Positions 8,228-15,261 of a stretch of DNA of 37,886 bases are shown here, in pieces (the first letter of the stretch is position 1; each line of letters starts with the position of its first letter). A model generated the notes under the pieces. That model was not told where the DNA came from, did no database searches, and saw nothing but the letters and a program-made list of their open reading frames with translations. Origin of the DNA: Aeromonas taiwanensis (GTDB taxonomy: Bacteria; Pseudomonadota; Gammaproteobacteria; Enterobacterales; Aeromonadaceae). A program made the position numbers and the translations under genes. The stretch covers positions 1-37,886 of the forward strand of contig NZ_CDDD01000042.1 in assembly GCF_000820165.1 (NCBI RefSeq). The letters are read 5' to 3'.

Positions 8228-9496
8228 TCATGTACATAAGTGCTTCTTGAGCCAATCAACCGTCTCCTTGAGCGCCTCGTCATAGACCTCGAGCAGCGGT
8301 TGCTTGTCAAACACCACCGCCTTGCCATTGCGGCTGGCGGCGGCCAGAGCCCGGACATCCTGCTCGGGACAAATAAAATCTTTCTTGTGCCCGATACTCA
8401 ATATCGGCACGGAAGTGCGGCTCCCCAGCAACCCCTGGGTCTTGAGGGAGAAGACCTGGCACTTGGTGCGCAGCAGATCCCACTGGGCAGCATCCGCCCC
8501 CAGACGGTTCGCCAGCCCGTCCCGCATCATGCGCGGGCAGCGGGCAAACATCTCCTGGTTGGTAAACACCTGGTTGATACCGGCACCGATGCAGACCACG
8601 GTCCGAAGCTTGAAGGGCTCGACGAAGGCGAGGCGGGCCGCCACGTTGCCTGCCAGCCTGAACCCCACCATGGCGATACGCTGGTGATCGACCCAGGCTA
8701 CCTCCGAGAGGTAGTTGAGCACCGCCTGGTGAAGGCGGCTGGTGTCCTGCACCAGGGGCCAGTGTTCGGCATAGCCCGTGCCCGGCATGTCCAGCGACAG
8801 CATGCCGATGCCGTGGGGCTCGAGGCACTTGAAATAGAAGTTGAGGAAGTCGACCTGGAGCGAGTCGATGCCGCCGCTGACGATGACCAGAGGAACCGGT
8901 CTGTCGGTGGTGGGCAGGTGCAGATACCCCTGGATGGTCTTGCCCCGGAACGGGACCTGCAGCTCCTTGAGGGGCACCTTGAACAGGCGTCCGGCCTCGC
9001 GATAGGCCATGTTGCCAAGCAACTGGGCCTGATCCGCCAGCTCGTCGTGCTTGAGGTGGGGGTAACTCGCGATGGAGTAGTAGCGCACCGCCTTGAGCAA
9101 GCTTTTCAGGGCGGCGGCCCGCTCACCCTGTGCCACCAGCTCGCGACCCCGGTTGAAATAGCGGCCGGCAAGCTGGCTCCACTCGTAGACCCAGTTGCCG
9201 GGCACGTAGCCCTTGATGGTGTCCAGGTAGCGCTCGTGGGTTCGCTCCCCCTGCCCCATGGCGATCTGGGCCAGGGTCTGCTCCACCTCCACCGGATCGG
9301 CCCCCTGCCAGGCCCAGGTCGGGCGACGCAGCAGGCGGTACCAATGGGGAGAGAGGGCGCCGTCGATGAAACTCTCGGTCAGCGAGCCATCCTGCTCGTC
9401 AACGGGGCTGGAGTTGGAGATTTCGGAGGTTTCCAATACCTTTTTGACCCGGGTAAACAGCTTTTCCGTCAGGTTGGTATCGTCGTTTGGTTCCAA
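8228..9496 (-). CDS. frsA: Esterase FrsA, TTG start proposed
   Basis: Alpha/beta-hydrolase of the FrsA (fermentation/respiration switch) family. From the proposed start the product is 422 residues against 414 in E. coli. Matches include PHWYRLLRRPTWAWQG near residue 40, GNWVYEW near 85, and the hydrolase core LDMPGTGYAEHW. At the nucleophile-elbow position the sequence reads GFRLAGNVAARLA, without a serine, and the E. coli protein also lacks one there (GFRFGANVA). Biochemical role is debated: reported as a partner of glucose-specific EIIA and as an esterase. No ATG lies near the conserved N-terminus (NLTEKLF). The best start is TTG at 9496; the ATG at 9610 would add 38 unrelated residues. Confidence 0.85.
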   Translation of the reverse strand: MEPNDDTNLTEKLFTRVKKVLETSEISNSSPVDEQDGSLTESFIDGALSPHWYRLLRRPTWAWQGADPVEVEQTLAQIAMGQGERTHERYLDTIKGYVPGNWVYEWSQLAGRYFNRGRELVAQGERAAALKSLLKAVRYYSIASYPHLKHDELADQAQLLGNMAYREAGRLFKVPLKELQVPFRGKTIQGYLHLPTTDRPVPLVIVSGGIDSLQVDFLNFYFKCLEPHGIGMLSLDMPGTGYAEHWPLVQDTSRLHQAVLNYLSEVAWVDHQRIAMVGFRLAGNVAARLAFVEPFKLRTVVCIGAGINQVFTNQEMFARCPRMMRDGLANRLGADAAQWDLLRTKCQVFSLKTQGLLGSRTSVPILSIGHKKDFICPEQDVRALAAASRNGKAVVFDKQPLLEVYDEALKETVDWLKKHLCT

Positions 9497-9571
9497 GATG
9501 GTGGCTCTTCTGTCGCAAACAATGCTCCATCTTAACCACTTTTCAGGGCGGGCAGCCACACCAGAAACACG

Positions 9572-9593
9572 TTGGGCCCCATAAGGGGCCCAA
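9572..9593 (-). terminator. Hairpin between gpt and frsA
   Basis: Perfect TTGGGCCCC / GGGGCCCAA stem with a 4-base loop, 47 bases after the gpt stop codon. The following minus-strand sequence CGTGTTTC has no proper T run, so it may be a weak terminator or processing site. Confidence 0.45.
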
Positions 9594-9640
9594 TTACACC
9601 ATCCCGGCACCAGAATGTGCCTGCGGGGGCGGCGTGGCGA

Positions 9641-10108
9641 TTACTCTTCGTCGCAGATCGGCTTGGCGAACTCCAGCGCCATGTCCCAGGGCTGCTCGAT
9701 CCAGGTGTCCTGCGGAATGGCAACTTCGAAGTCATCCACCAAAGGCTCGCCCATGGGCTTGGCGAAGATGGTGATGAACTTGGCGCGCGGGTAGAGCTCG
9801 CGGATCGCCTTGGCGGTGCCGCCGGTGTCCACCAGATCATCCACCACCAGCCAGCCTTCGCCGTCACCGGCCGTGGTCGCGGCCTTGACGACCACCAGCT
9901 CGCGCTGGTTGTCGTGGTCATAGCTGGAGATGCAGAGAGTCTCGACATTGCGGATGCCCAGTTCACGGGCCATCAGAGCGGCAGGCACCAGACCGCCGCG
10001 GCTGACGGCGATGATCCCTTTCCACTGGCTGACGGGCAGTTGACGACGGGCCAGGCGGCGCGCTTCACGTTGCAGGTTGTCCCAGGACACGTAGAATTTT
10101 TTAGGCAT
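9641..10108 (-). CDS. gpt: Xanthine-guanine phosphoribosyltransferase
   Basis: This purine-salvage enzyme transfers phosphoribose from PRPP to guanine, xanthine and, less well, hypoxanthine. The 155-residue product matches E. coli Gpt closely: [20 protein letters not shown] near residue 31, the PRPP-binding [12 protein letters not shown] near 88, and [13 protein letters not shown] near the C-terminus. The ribosome site upstream of the ATG is poor. The gene is divergent from pepD and upstream of frsA, as in E. coli. A long leader with a strong hairpin and a PurR-like box lies upstream (10218-10382). Confidence 0.95.
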   Translation of the reverse strand: MPKKFYVSWDNLQREARRLARRQLPVSQWKGIIAVSRGGLVPAALMARELGIRNVETLCISSYDHDNQRELVVVKAATTAGDGEGWLVVDDLVDTGGTAKAIRELYPRAKFITIFAKPMGEPLVDDFEVAIPQDTWIEQPWDMALEFAKPICDEE

Positions 10109-10217
10109 GCTGTCGATCTCAACGAGTTATAAGGCAATCACTTAAGAAGCAAGGCCCCCGGCAGACACCGGGGAGCCGGTCAATTCTGGCGCCCCGTTTC
10201 CCGAATTTTGCTTGCAC

Positions 10218-10253
10218 GTTTGCCGCCTCAGGGCTGGCGCCTCGGTGGCAAAC
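10218..10253 (-). repeat. Strong stem-loop in the gpt leader
   Basis: GTTTGCCGCC (10218-10227) pairs over 10 bp with GGTGGCAAAC (10244-10253), one G-U pair, around a 16-base loop. It would form in a gpt transcript starting near 10330. No known riboswitch class was recognised. Confidence 0.5.
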
Positions 10254-10337
10254 ACGGATGCAGTGAACGCAGGGATTGGGGGTAGCTGGCGGCCAGGTCG
10301 GGCAGGATCCCGAGCTCGGGCCGGCTGTTGGGCCGGT

Positions 10338-10382
10338 ATGATAGCACCCTTTATCGATAAAATGCGTGGCAAACGTATGCGA
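10338..10382 (-). promoter_or_regulatory. Predicted gpt promoter with PurR-like operator
   Basis: TGGCAAACGTATGCGA at 10367-10382 matches 12 of 16 positions of the PurR consensus ACGCAAACGTTTGCGT. It lies just upstream of a minus-strand TATCAT (10338-10343), where a bound repressor could block polymerase. Purine control fits gpt function. No good -35 was found, and the leader would be about 220 bases. Confidence 0.42.
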
Positions 10383-10493
10383 AAAACAGGAAAAGTCGGC
10401 CATCTTCCGCCAGTCTGGCGCAGGATGGGACAGGTTTTCGCCAGCAGGGTGCTCATTCGGGTTACCCACACCACATATCAGGTAGCGATCGGG

Positions 10494-10536
10494 TAAAAAA
10501 ATAGCAGGGGGAGGATGAAGTCCTCACACGCCTGCT
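10494..10536 (-). terminator. Intrinsic terminator of the 30-codon ORF
   Basis: On the minus strand the outer stem AGCAGG / CCTGCT encloses an inner stem GAGGA / TCCTC and is followed by A and seven T. It lies 24 bases after the stop codon of the small ORF. Confidence 0.8.
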
Positions 10537-10559
10537 GCTTGACGGGTTGCCTGTCTGCC

Positions 10560-10652
10560 TCAGCGGCGACCGGCGTAGGGATTCGGGTAGTTGAAGCCCT
10601 GGGTATAGAGGGATTGGGCAAACCAATAGGTTGAATTGCTGCCTGACATCAT
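10560..10652 (-). CDS. Small ORF, 29-30 residues, unknown function
   Basis: Two adjacent ATG codons (10652 and 10649) are preceded by CAGGAG, 3 and 6 bases away respectively, so the second is the better start. The peptide begins MSGSNSTYWFAQSLY and ends NPYAGRR. It is rich in aromatic residues, Asn, Ser and Gly and has no hydrophobic membrane segment. It has its own intrinsic terminator at 10494-10536 and sits alone between gpt and pepD. A perfect CRP-type site lies about 185 bases upstream. I do not recognise the family. It could be a genuine small protein or a short translated ORF on a regulatory RNA. Confidence 0.55.
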   Translation of the reverse strand: MMSGSNSTYWFAQSLYTQGFNYPNPYAGRR

Positions 10653-10714
10653 GAACTCCTGATTGCTTAACAAGTTACGTACCTTAATGCGGGTTCAAAT
10701 CCTTGAACGGACAC

Positions 10715-10760
10715 TCGGTTCCATGGAGGCGCACTTGCTTTGCTTCGGTTCCCTGGAGGC
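10715..10760. repeat. Two-copy 16-bp direct repeat
   Basis: TCGGTTCCATGGAGGC (10715-10730) recurs as TCGGTTCCCTGGAGGC (10745-10760), one mismatch, with a 30-bp period. It lies between the CRP site and the small ORF. Confidence 0.7.
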
Positions 10761-10834
10761 ATTCATTGTCATCCTGACAAGTGGGGTGACCACGGCGGCT
10801 AATTTACCATCCATCGCCAAAAAGACAATATTTT

Positions 10835-10850
10835 TGTGATGCAACTCACA
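10835..10850. promoter_or_regulatory. CRP (cAMP receptor protein) site
   Basis: TGTGA-TGCAAC-TCACA matches the CRP consensus TGTGA-N6-TCACA at all ten half-site bases, with flanking T and A runs. It could act on the small minus-strand ORF or on pepD, each about 190 bases away. Confidence 0.65.
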
Positions 10851-11042
10851 AATTCCATGTTGTGCTGACCGAGCGGCACAGAGCAGTGAAGTTCGCCATG
10901 CAAGCACCCTTTACCAGCACAAGTAGACCGCTATTTGCGCTGATCGCTCACATTTTTGCGTGATTGACTGTATTATCGTTATCCTCTTCCCCGGCCCGCA
11001 GATGGGGCCCCGACAATTTCCATGCTGGTAAGGAGTCCCGAC

Positions 11043-12494
11043 GTGGCACAGCTTAGTTCTCTGTCTCCCAAATTGATTTGGCAATTCTTCGAGCAGATCT
11101 GCTCCATCCCCCACCCCTCCAAGCACGAGGCCCAGCTGAGCGCCTGGATAGTGCAGTGGGCCCAGGGAGAAGGCCTGGCGGTCAAACAGGACGCCGTGGG
11201 CAACATCATCATCAAGAAGCCGGCCACGCCGGGGATGGAAAACCGCAAGGCCGTGGTGCTGCAGGCCCACATCGACATGGTTCCCCAGGCCAACGCCGAT
11301 ACCCAGCACGACTTCACCAAGGACCCCATCGATGCCTATATCGACGGTGAATGGGTCACCGCCCGTGGCACCACCCTGGGTGCCGACAACGGCATGGGCA
11401 TGGCCGGCTGTCTGGCCGTGCTGGCCGACAAGACCATCAAGCACGGCCCGCTGGAAGTGCTGCTGACCACGGACGAAGAGACCGGCATGACCGGCGCCTT
11501 CGGTCTGGAGGCCGGCTGGCTGGAAGGGGAGATCCTGCTGAACACCGACTCCGAAGAGGATGGCGAGGTCTACATGGGCTGCGCCGGCGGGGTCGACGCC
11601 AATATCCGCTTCCCCCTGGAGCGGGTCGCCGCCACCGAGGGTGAAGGGTTCGAACTGCAGGTGAAAGGCCTGCGCGGCGGTCACTCCGGGGTCGACATTC
11701 ACCGCGGTCGTGGCAACGCCAACAAGCTGCTGGTACGTCTGCTCAAGGCGGCCGAGCCGCTCGGCGTACGCCTGGCCGATATCAGTGGCGGTACCCTGCG
11801 CAACGCGATCCCGCGCGAGGCTCGCGCCACCCTGCTGGTGCCCGCCGCCAGCGTGAACGACTTCAAGGCCCTGGTCGACCGCTACACCGGCATCTACCAG
11901 AGCGAGCTGGCTGCCACCGAGGCGAACCTGACCGTGCTGCTCAACAGCCAGGAGAAACCGGCCCAGCTGATGAGCGAATCCCTGCAGGCCCGCCTGCTGG
12001 ACGCCCTGATGGCCTGCCCGAACGGGGTGATGCGCATGAGCGACGCCATCCCGGGTGTCACCGAGACCTCCACCAACCTGGGCGTCATCAAGACGCTCGA
12101 GGGGGAAGTCTATGTGCAGTGCCTGATCCGCTCCCTCATCGACTCCGGCCGCGAGAACATCGAGCAGATGACCCGTTCCCTGTTCACCCTGGCCGGCGCC
12201 AGCTGCGAGTTCACCGGCGCCTACCCGGGCTGGGCCCCGAATGTGGACTCTCCGGTGATGGCGCTGGTACGCAACAGCTACCAGACCCTGTTCGGCGAGA
12301 TGCCGAACGTCATGGTGATCCATGCCGGTCTCGAGTGCGGTCTGTTCAAGAGCGCCTACCCGGAGTGGGACATGGTCTCCTTCGGTCCCACCATTCGCGG
12401 CGCCCACGCGCCGGGCGAGAAGGTGCACATCCCGGCGGTCGAACGCTTCTGGCAGCTGCTGGTCCACGTGCTGGAACATATCCCGGCCAAATAA
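11043..12494 (+). CDS. pepD: Aminoacyl-histidine dipeptidase (peptidase D)
   Basis: Cytosolic zinc dipeptidase of the M20 family that hydrolyses Xaa-His dipeptides such as carnosine and other unblocked dipeptides. I choose GTG at 11043 because TAAGGAG lies 7 bases upstream and the protein then starts VAQLSSLSPKLIW, matching E. coli MSELSQLSPQPLW; the result is 483 residues against 485. Metal-site motifs are visible: LQAHIDMVP near residue 77, GTTLGADNGMGMA near 113, TTDEETGMTGAFGL near 145, NTDSEEDGEVYMGCAGG near 172, and the C-terminal VIHAGLECGLF near 428. Divergent from gpt as in E. coli, and closed by the terminator at 12514-12546. Confidence 0.96.
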   Translation: MAQLSSLSPKLIWQFFEQICSIPHPSKHEAQLSAWIVQWAQGEGLAVKQDAVGNIIIKKPATPGMENRKAVVLQAHIDMVPQANADTQHDFTKDPIDAYIDGEWVTARGTTLGADNGMGMAGCLAVLADKTIKHGPLEVLLTTDEETGMTGAFGLEAGWLEGEILLNTDSEEDGEVYMGCAGGVDANIRFPLERVAATEGEGFELQVKGLRGGHSGVDIHRGRGNANKLLVRLLKAAEPLGVRLADISGGTLRNAIPREARATLLVPAASVNDFKALVDRYTGIYQSELAATEANLTVLLNSQEKPAQLMSESLQARLLDALMACPNGVMRMSDAIPGVTETSTNLGVIKTLEGEVYVQCLIRSLIDSGRENIEQMTRSLFTLAGASCEFTGAYPGWAPNVDSPVMALVRNSYQTLFGEMPNVMVIHAGLECGLFKSAYPEWDMVSFGPTIRGAHAPGEKVHIPAVERFWQLLVHVLEHIPAK

Positions 12495-12513
12495 GCGTTT
12501 TGGTCACGCCTCA

Positions 12514-12546
12514 AGATGCCCCGCCCCGTGCGGGGCATCTCGTTTC
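12514..12546 (+). terminator. Intrinsic terminator of pepD
   Basis: Perfect 11-bp stem AGATGCCCCGC / GCGGGGCATCT with a 5-base loop, then CGTTTC, 20 bases after the pepD stop codon. Confidence 0.75.
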
Positions 12547-12679
12547 TGCCCCCTCTCAGCCTGCGTCCTCCCGCCTGCCTCTCCCCCTCTTCTCAACACA
12601 GAGGCTTGAAAGCGTATCCATAAGCAACCCTGAAATTGAAAACCTTTTCCATGATTTATGTAAATTTACAACACAAAAA

Positions 12680-12730
12680 GTTGATCCATGTCACATAAAC
12701 CCCTAGGATCAAACCGTGACCCAGGTCACA
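12680..12730. promoter_or_regulatory. Two CRP/FNR-like dyads upstream of a 39-codon ORF
   Basis: GTTGA-TCCATG-TCACA (12680-12695) and CGTGA-CCCAGG-TCACA (12715-12730) each have one perfect CRP half-site and one degenerate half-site, with centres 35 bp apart. The second contains the palindrome GTGACC-CA-GGTCAC. They precede the small ORF at 12765. A possible -10, CATGAT at 12738-12743, would put the first dyad near -62. Confidence 0.45.
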
Positions 12731-12764
12731 CACAACCCATGATGACCAATGATGAGGTGAATAT

Positions 12765-12884
12765 ATGTTTGAGAATCTGGCAGTGCTGTTCCACCTGAAG
12801 GGTGCCACCAGCAAGAAAGGCGTTGAAGAGAAAGTCACTTATGCGCCTGCAACCCGCAACTACTACTTCCGCTATGGCGCCTGA
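12765..12884 (+). CDS. Small ORF, 39 residues, unknown function
   Basis: ATG preceded by GAGGTG at 6 bases spacing. The peptide begins MFENLAVLFHLKGATSKKG and ends TRNYYFRYGA: an amphipathic, basic protein with an aromatic C-terminus and no obvious membrane span. It stands alone between pepD and the ABC operon, has CRP-like dyads upstream, and its transcript would end at the strong terminator at 13026-13051. I do not recognise it. Its codons are ordinary for the window (CTG, GGC, ACC, CGC), which supports translation. Confidence 0.55.
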   Translation: MFENLAVLFHLKGATSKKGVEEKVTYAPATRNYYFRYGA

Positions 12885-13025
12885 TCTCGTTCGCCCGGAA
12901 GTTGAAGTTAGCAACGTAAATAAATTACAAAACAATCCAGCAATCCACACTACAGCTACCCCTTCGGGGCGCTGTCCCGCCCGGGCCAGATGTTCCACGG
13001 CCAAACCTGAACTCCAACCATGAAG
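12885..13025 (+). other. Long 3' untranslated region after the 39-codon ORF
   Basis: 140 bases separate the small ORF from its terminator. They contain a stable CCCC-TTCG-GGGG hairpin near 12960-12971 and no further convincing ORF. This arrangement could release a 3'-derived small RNA; that is inference. Confidence 0.3.
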
Positions 13026-13051
13026 ATGGGGCCCGCAGGCCCCATTTTTTT
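13026..13051 (+). terminator. Intrinsic terminator
   Basis: ATGGGGCC / GGCCCCAT stem with a 4-base loop and seven T on the plus strand. It ends the transcript of the 39-codon ORF and lies between it and the convergent ABC operon. Confidence 0.85.
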
Positions 13052-13111
13052 ATTCCGTCTCCTCGATGTCGCCGGGTTTCGATACCGGCCGTGACGAGGT
13101 GGACACCGGTA

Positions 13112-14113
13112 TCACACCGCCTTTCCCAGTGGTGCCGCCTCCGCCGGAGGCAAGGGGAAATGGCAGGCCACCTGGTGGCTCACCCCGCCGCATGACTCGA
13201 GCCCGGGTGAGGTGCTGCGGCACAGATCCGTCGCATAGGGGCAACGCTGATGAAAGTGGCAGCCACTCGGCGGCGAGATGGGGGACGGCACGTCCCCGGT
13301 CAGCAGGATACGCTGGTTGCGCCTGCGGGGATCCGGCACCGGAATGGCCGAGATCAGCGCCTGGGTATAAGGGTGACGGGGGGCCAGATAGAGTTCCTGG
13401 GCCTCGGCCAGCTCCACGATCCGTCCCAGGTACATGACCGCAATCCGGTCGGAGATGTGTTTGACCACCGACAGATCGTGGGCGATGAAGATGATGGCCA
13501 GGTTCATCTCCCGCTGCAGGGTGAGCAGCAGGTTCACTATCTGGGACTGCACCGAGACGTCGAGGGCCGACACCGCCTCGTCACACACCAGCAGCTTGGG
13601 TTTGAGGGCGATGGCGCGGGCGATGCCGATACGCTGGCGCTGACCGCCGGAAAACTCGTGGGGGTAGCGATCCGCCGCACTGCCGGGCAGCCCCACCTTG
13701 TCCAGCAGATCCCGGACCCACTCCCGCCGCTGCGCCGCCGTGCCCTTGCCGTGGATGATGAAGGGCTCTTCCAGGATCTGCCCCACGGTGTGGCGGCCGT
13801 TGAGGGATTCTGCAGGATCCTGAAACACGATCTGCATCTCCTGGCGCAGGGAGCGCATCTCCCTGGGCGAGAGGTGAGTGATATCTTTCCCCTCGAAGGT
13901 GATGGTGCCGGCGGTCGGTTCGAACAGCTTGAGCAGCGAGCGCCCCAGAGTGGATTTGCCGCACCCCGACTCCCCCACCAGACCGAGCGTCTCCCCCTGC
14001 CTGAGATCGAAGCTGATGCCGTCCACCGCATAGACGGTGTATTGCTTGCGCAGGAAGCCGCCCCCCATCTTGAAGTGCTGCTTCAGGTCCCGTATGGATA
14101 ATAACATGCTCAT
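13112..14113 (-). CDS. Peptide-type ABC transporter ATPase (OppF/DppF-like)
   Basis: The last gene of the ABC operon encodes one of the two nucleotide-binding subunits that power import. In 333 residues it has Walker [10 protein letters not shown] near residue 48, signature [12 protein letters not shown] near 157, Walker [13 protein letters not shown] near 177, H-loop IFIAHDLS, and the C-terminal oligopeptide-type extension (RHPYTQAL, then [11 protein letters not shown] with paired cysteines). The start at 14113 ([10 protein letters not shown]) has only a poor ribosome site, but its ATG overlaps the TGA of the preceding 35-codon ORF, suggesting translational coupling. The alternative start at 14152 would add [13 protein letters not shown]. 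Confidence 0.88.
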   Translation of the reverse strand: MSMLLSIRDLKQHFKMGGGFLRKQYTVYAVDGISFDLRQGETLGLVGESGCGKSTLGRSLLKLFEPTAGTITFEGKDITHLSPREMRSLRQEMQIVFQDPAESLNGRHTVGQILEEPFIIHGKGTAAQRREWVRDLLDKVGLPGSAADRYPHEFSGGQRQRIGIARAIALKPKLLVCDEAVSALDVSVQSQIVNLLLTLQREMNLAIIFIAHDLSVVKHISDRIAVMYLGRIVELAEAQELYLAPRHPYTQALISAIPVPDPRRRNQRILLTGDVPSPISPPSGCHFHQRCPYATDLCRSTSPGLESCGGVSHQVACHFPLPPAEAAPLGKAV

Positions 14114-14217
14114 CGTGCACGCCCCCGCTCGCCCGGGCCGAAGGATGGCCATGATTCCATGCCCTCCCCGCAGCCGAGCTGCCGTTTCCCATCCCGAACC
14201 GACAACAAGATGCTCAT
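14110..14217 (-). CDS. 35-codon ORF bridging the two ATPase genes
   Basis: This ORF begins [15 protein letters not shown] and has the strong ribosome site AAGGAG seven bases upstream. Its ATG overlaps the stop of the upstream ATPase gene as ATGA, and its TGA overlaps the start of the downstream ATPase gene as ATGA. Its first nine residues copy the downstream start (MSMLLSIRD) with conservative changes. The best explanation is a diverged, frame-shifted partial duplication of the downstream gene's 5' end, kept as a coupling ORF. Whether the peptide itself does anything is unknown; it could simply deliver ribosomes to the next gene. Confidence 0.5.
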   Translation of the reverse strand: MSILLSVRDGKRQLGCGEGMESWPSFGPGERGRAR

Positions 14218-15251
14218 ATGCTCAACTCCTTCCAGTGGTGGCAGGCCACGGCGTGGCGTTCGGTCAACGACTCGGCCACCGGTATGGTATCCACGCAGAG
14301 TGCGGTGGCGTGGGGGCAGCGGTTGGAGAAGCGGCACCCCGCCGGCATCTCGTGCAGGGCGGGTACCTGGCCCTTGATGGTCTTGAGCAGGCTCTTTGGC
14401 ACATCTTCCAGACGCGGGATCGAGGCCATCAGACCATGAGTATAGGGATGGCGCGGGTGGTCAAACAGCTCGAAGATGTCTGCCCGCTCCACCGCCCGGC
14501 CCGCATACATCACCACCACCTCGTCGCACAGCTCCGCCACCACCCCGAGATCATGGGTGATGAAGATGATGGCCATGCCGGTCTGGGCCTGCAGCGCCTT
14601 CATCAGATCCAGGATCTGGGCCTGGATGGTGACGTCCAGCGCCGTGGTCGGCTCGTCGCAGATGAGCAGGTCGGGCTCACAGGCCAGGGCCATGGCGATC
14701 ATCACCCGCTGGCGCATACCGCCCGACAGGTTGTGGGGGTAGGCCGCGAAACGCTGGGCCGGCTCCGGAATGCCCACCTTCTGCAGCATGGCGATGGCGG
14801 CCTCCCGGCGCTCGGCCTTGCTGTAGTCGGGTCTGTGCAGCGAAAACACCTCCATCAGCTGATCCCCGACCGTCTGCACCGGGTTGAGCGCCGTCATGGG
14901 CTCCTGGAAGATCATGGAGATGCGGTTGCCGCGCACCCTGTACATCTGATCCGGCGGCAGGGAGAGCAGCTCCTCCCCCTGAAAGCGGATGGAACCCGCC
15001 ACTACCTGGCCGTGGGGCTTGGGCAGCAGGCCCATGATGGCGAGCGAGGTGACGCTCTTGCCGCAGCCGGACTCGCCGACTATCCCCAGGGTCTGGCCGG
15101 GGGCGACCTGGAAACTGACCCCGTCGAGCACCTTTATCTTGCCGTCGTCGACGGCGAACTCCACCTCGAGATCCCGTACCTCGAGGATGGGGGCCTGGTG
15201 CGGCCCCTCACGACCCCGGGTGCCGAGCAGAGGAGACTCTGTCGCTGCCAT
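14214..15251 (-). CDS. Peptide-type ABC transporter ATPase (OppD/DppD-like)
   Basis: Nucleotide-binding subunit paired with the downstream ATPase. In 345 residues it has Walker [10 protein letters not shown] near residue 62, a Q-loop ([12 protein letters not shown]), signature [12 protein letters not shown] near 165, Walker [13 protein letters not shown] near 187, H-loop IFITHDLG, and the C-terminal oligopeptide-type extension ([18 protein letters not shown]). I start it at 15251 because GAGGGAGA lies just upstream; the in-frame ATG at 15275 would overlap the binding-protein gene by 14 bases. Its stop codon overlaps the start of the 35-codon ORF. Confidence 0.9.
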   Translation of the reverse strand: MAATESPLLGTRGREGPHQAPILEVRDLEVEFAVDDGKIKVLDGVSFQVAPGQTLGIVGESGCGKSVTSLAIMGLLPKPHGQVVAGSIRFQGEELLSLPPDQMYRVRGNRISMIFQEPMTALNPVQTVGDQLMEVFSLHRPDYSKAERREAAIAMLQKVGIPEPAQRFAAYPHNLSGGMRQRVMIAMALACEPDLLICDEPTTALDVTIQAQILDLMKALQAQTGMAIIFITHDLGVVAELCDEVVVMYAGRAVERADIFELFDHPRHPYTHGLMASIPRLEDVPKSLLKTIKGQVPALHEMPAGCRFSNRCPHATALCVDTIPVAESLTERHAVACHHWKELSI

Positions 15252-15261
15252 CGTCTCTCCC

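Larger units (their letters stand above)
10109..10559. other. Gene-free region: gpt leader and control
   Basis: No convincing gene. Minus-strand signals toward gpt include a GC-rich hairpin (10152-10174), a 10-bp stem at 10218-10253, a -10-like TATCAT at 10338-10343 and a PurR-like dyad at 10367-10382. The terminator of the small ORF lies at 10494-10536. Frames of 94-186 codons here overlap the signals and resemble nothing known to me. Confidence 0.5.
10653..11042. other. Gene-free region between the small ORF and pepD
   Basis: This 390-bp gap holds a 16-base imperfect direct repeat (10715-10730, 10745-10760), a CRP site at 10835-10850, and a TATTAT near 10970 that could be a pepD -10. A 70-codon minus-strand frame (10695-10907) has no recognisable features and is not called. 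Confidence 0.5.

Noticed and set aside
10695..10907. 70-codon minus-strand frame upstream of the small ORF
   Set aside because: No ribosome site, no recognisable sequence, and it runs through the direct repeat and the CRP site.
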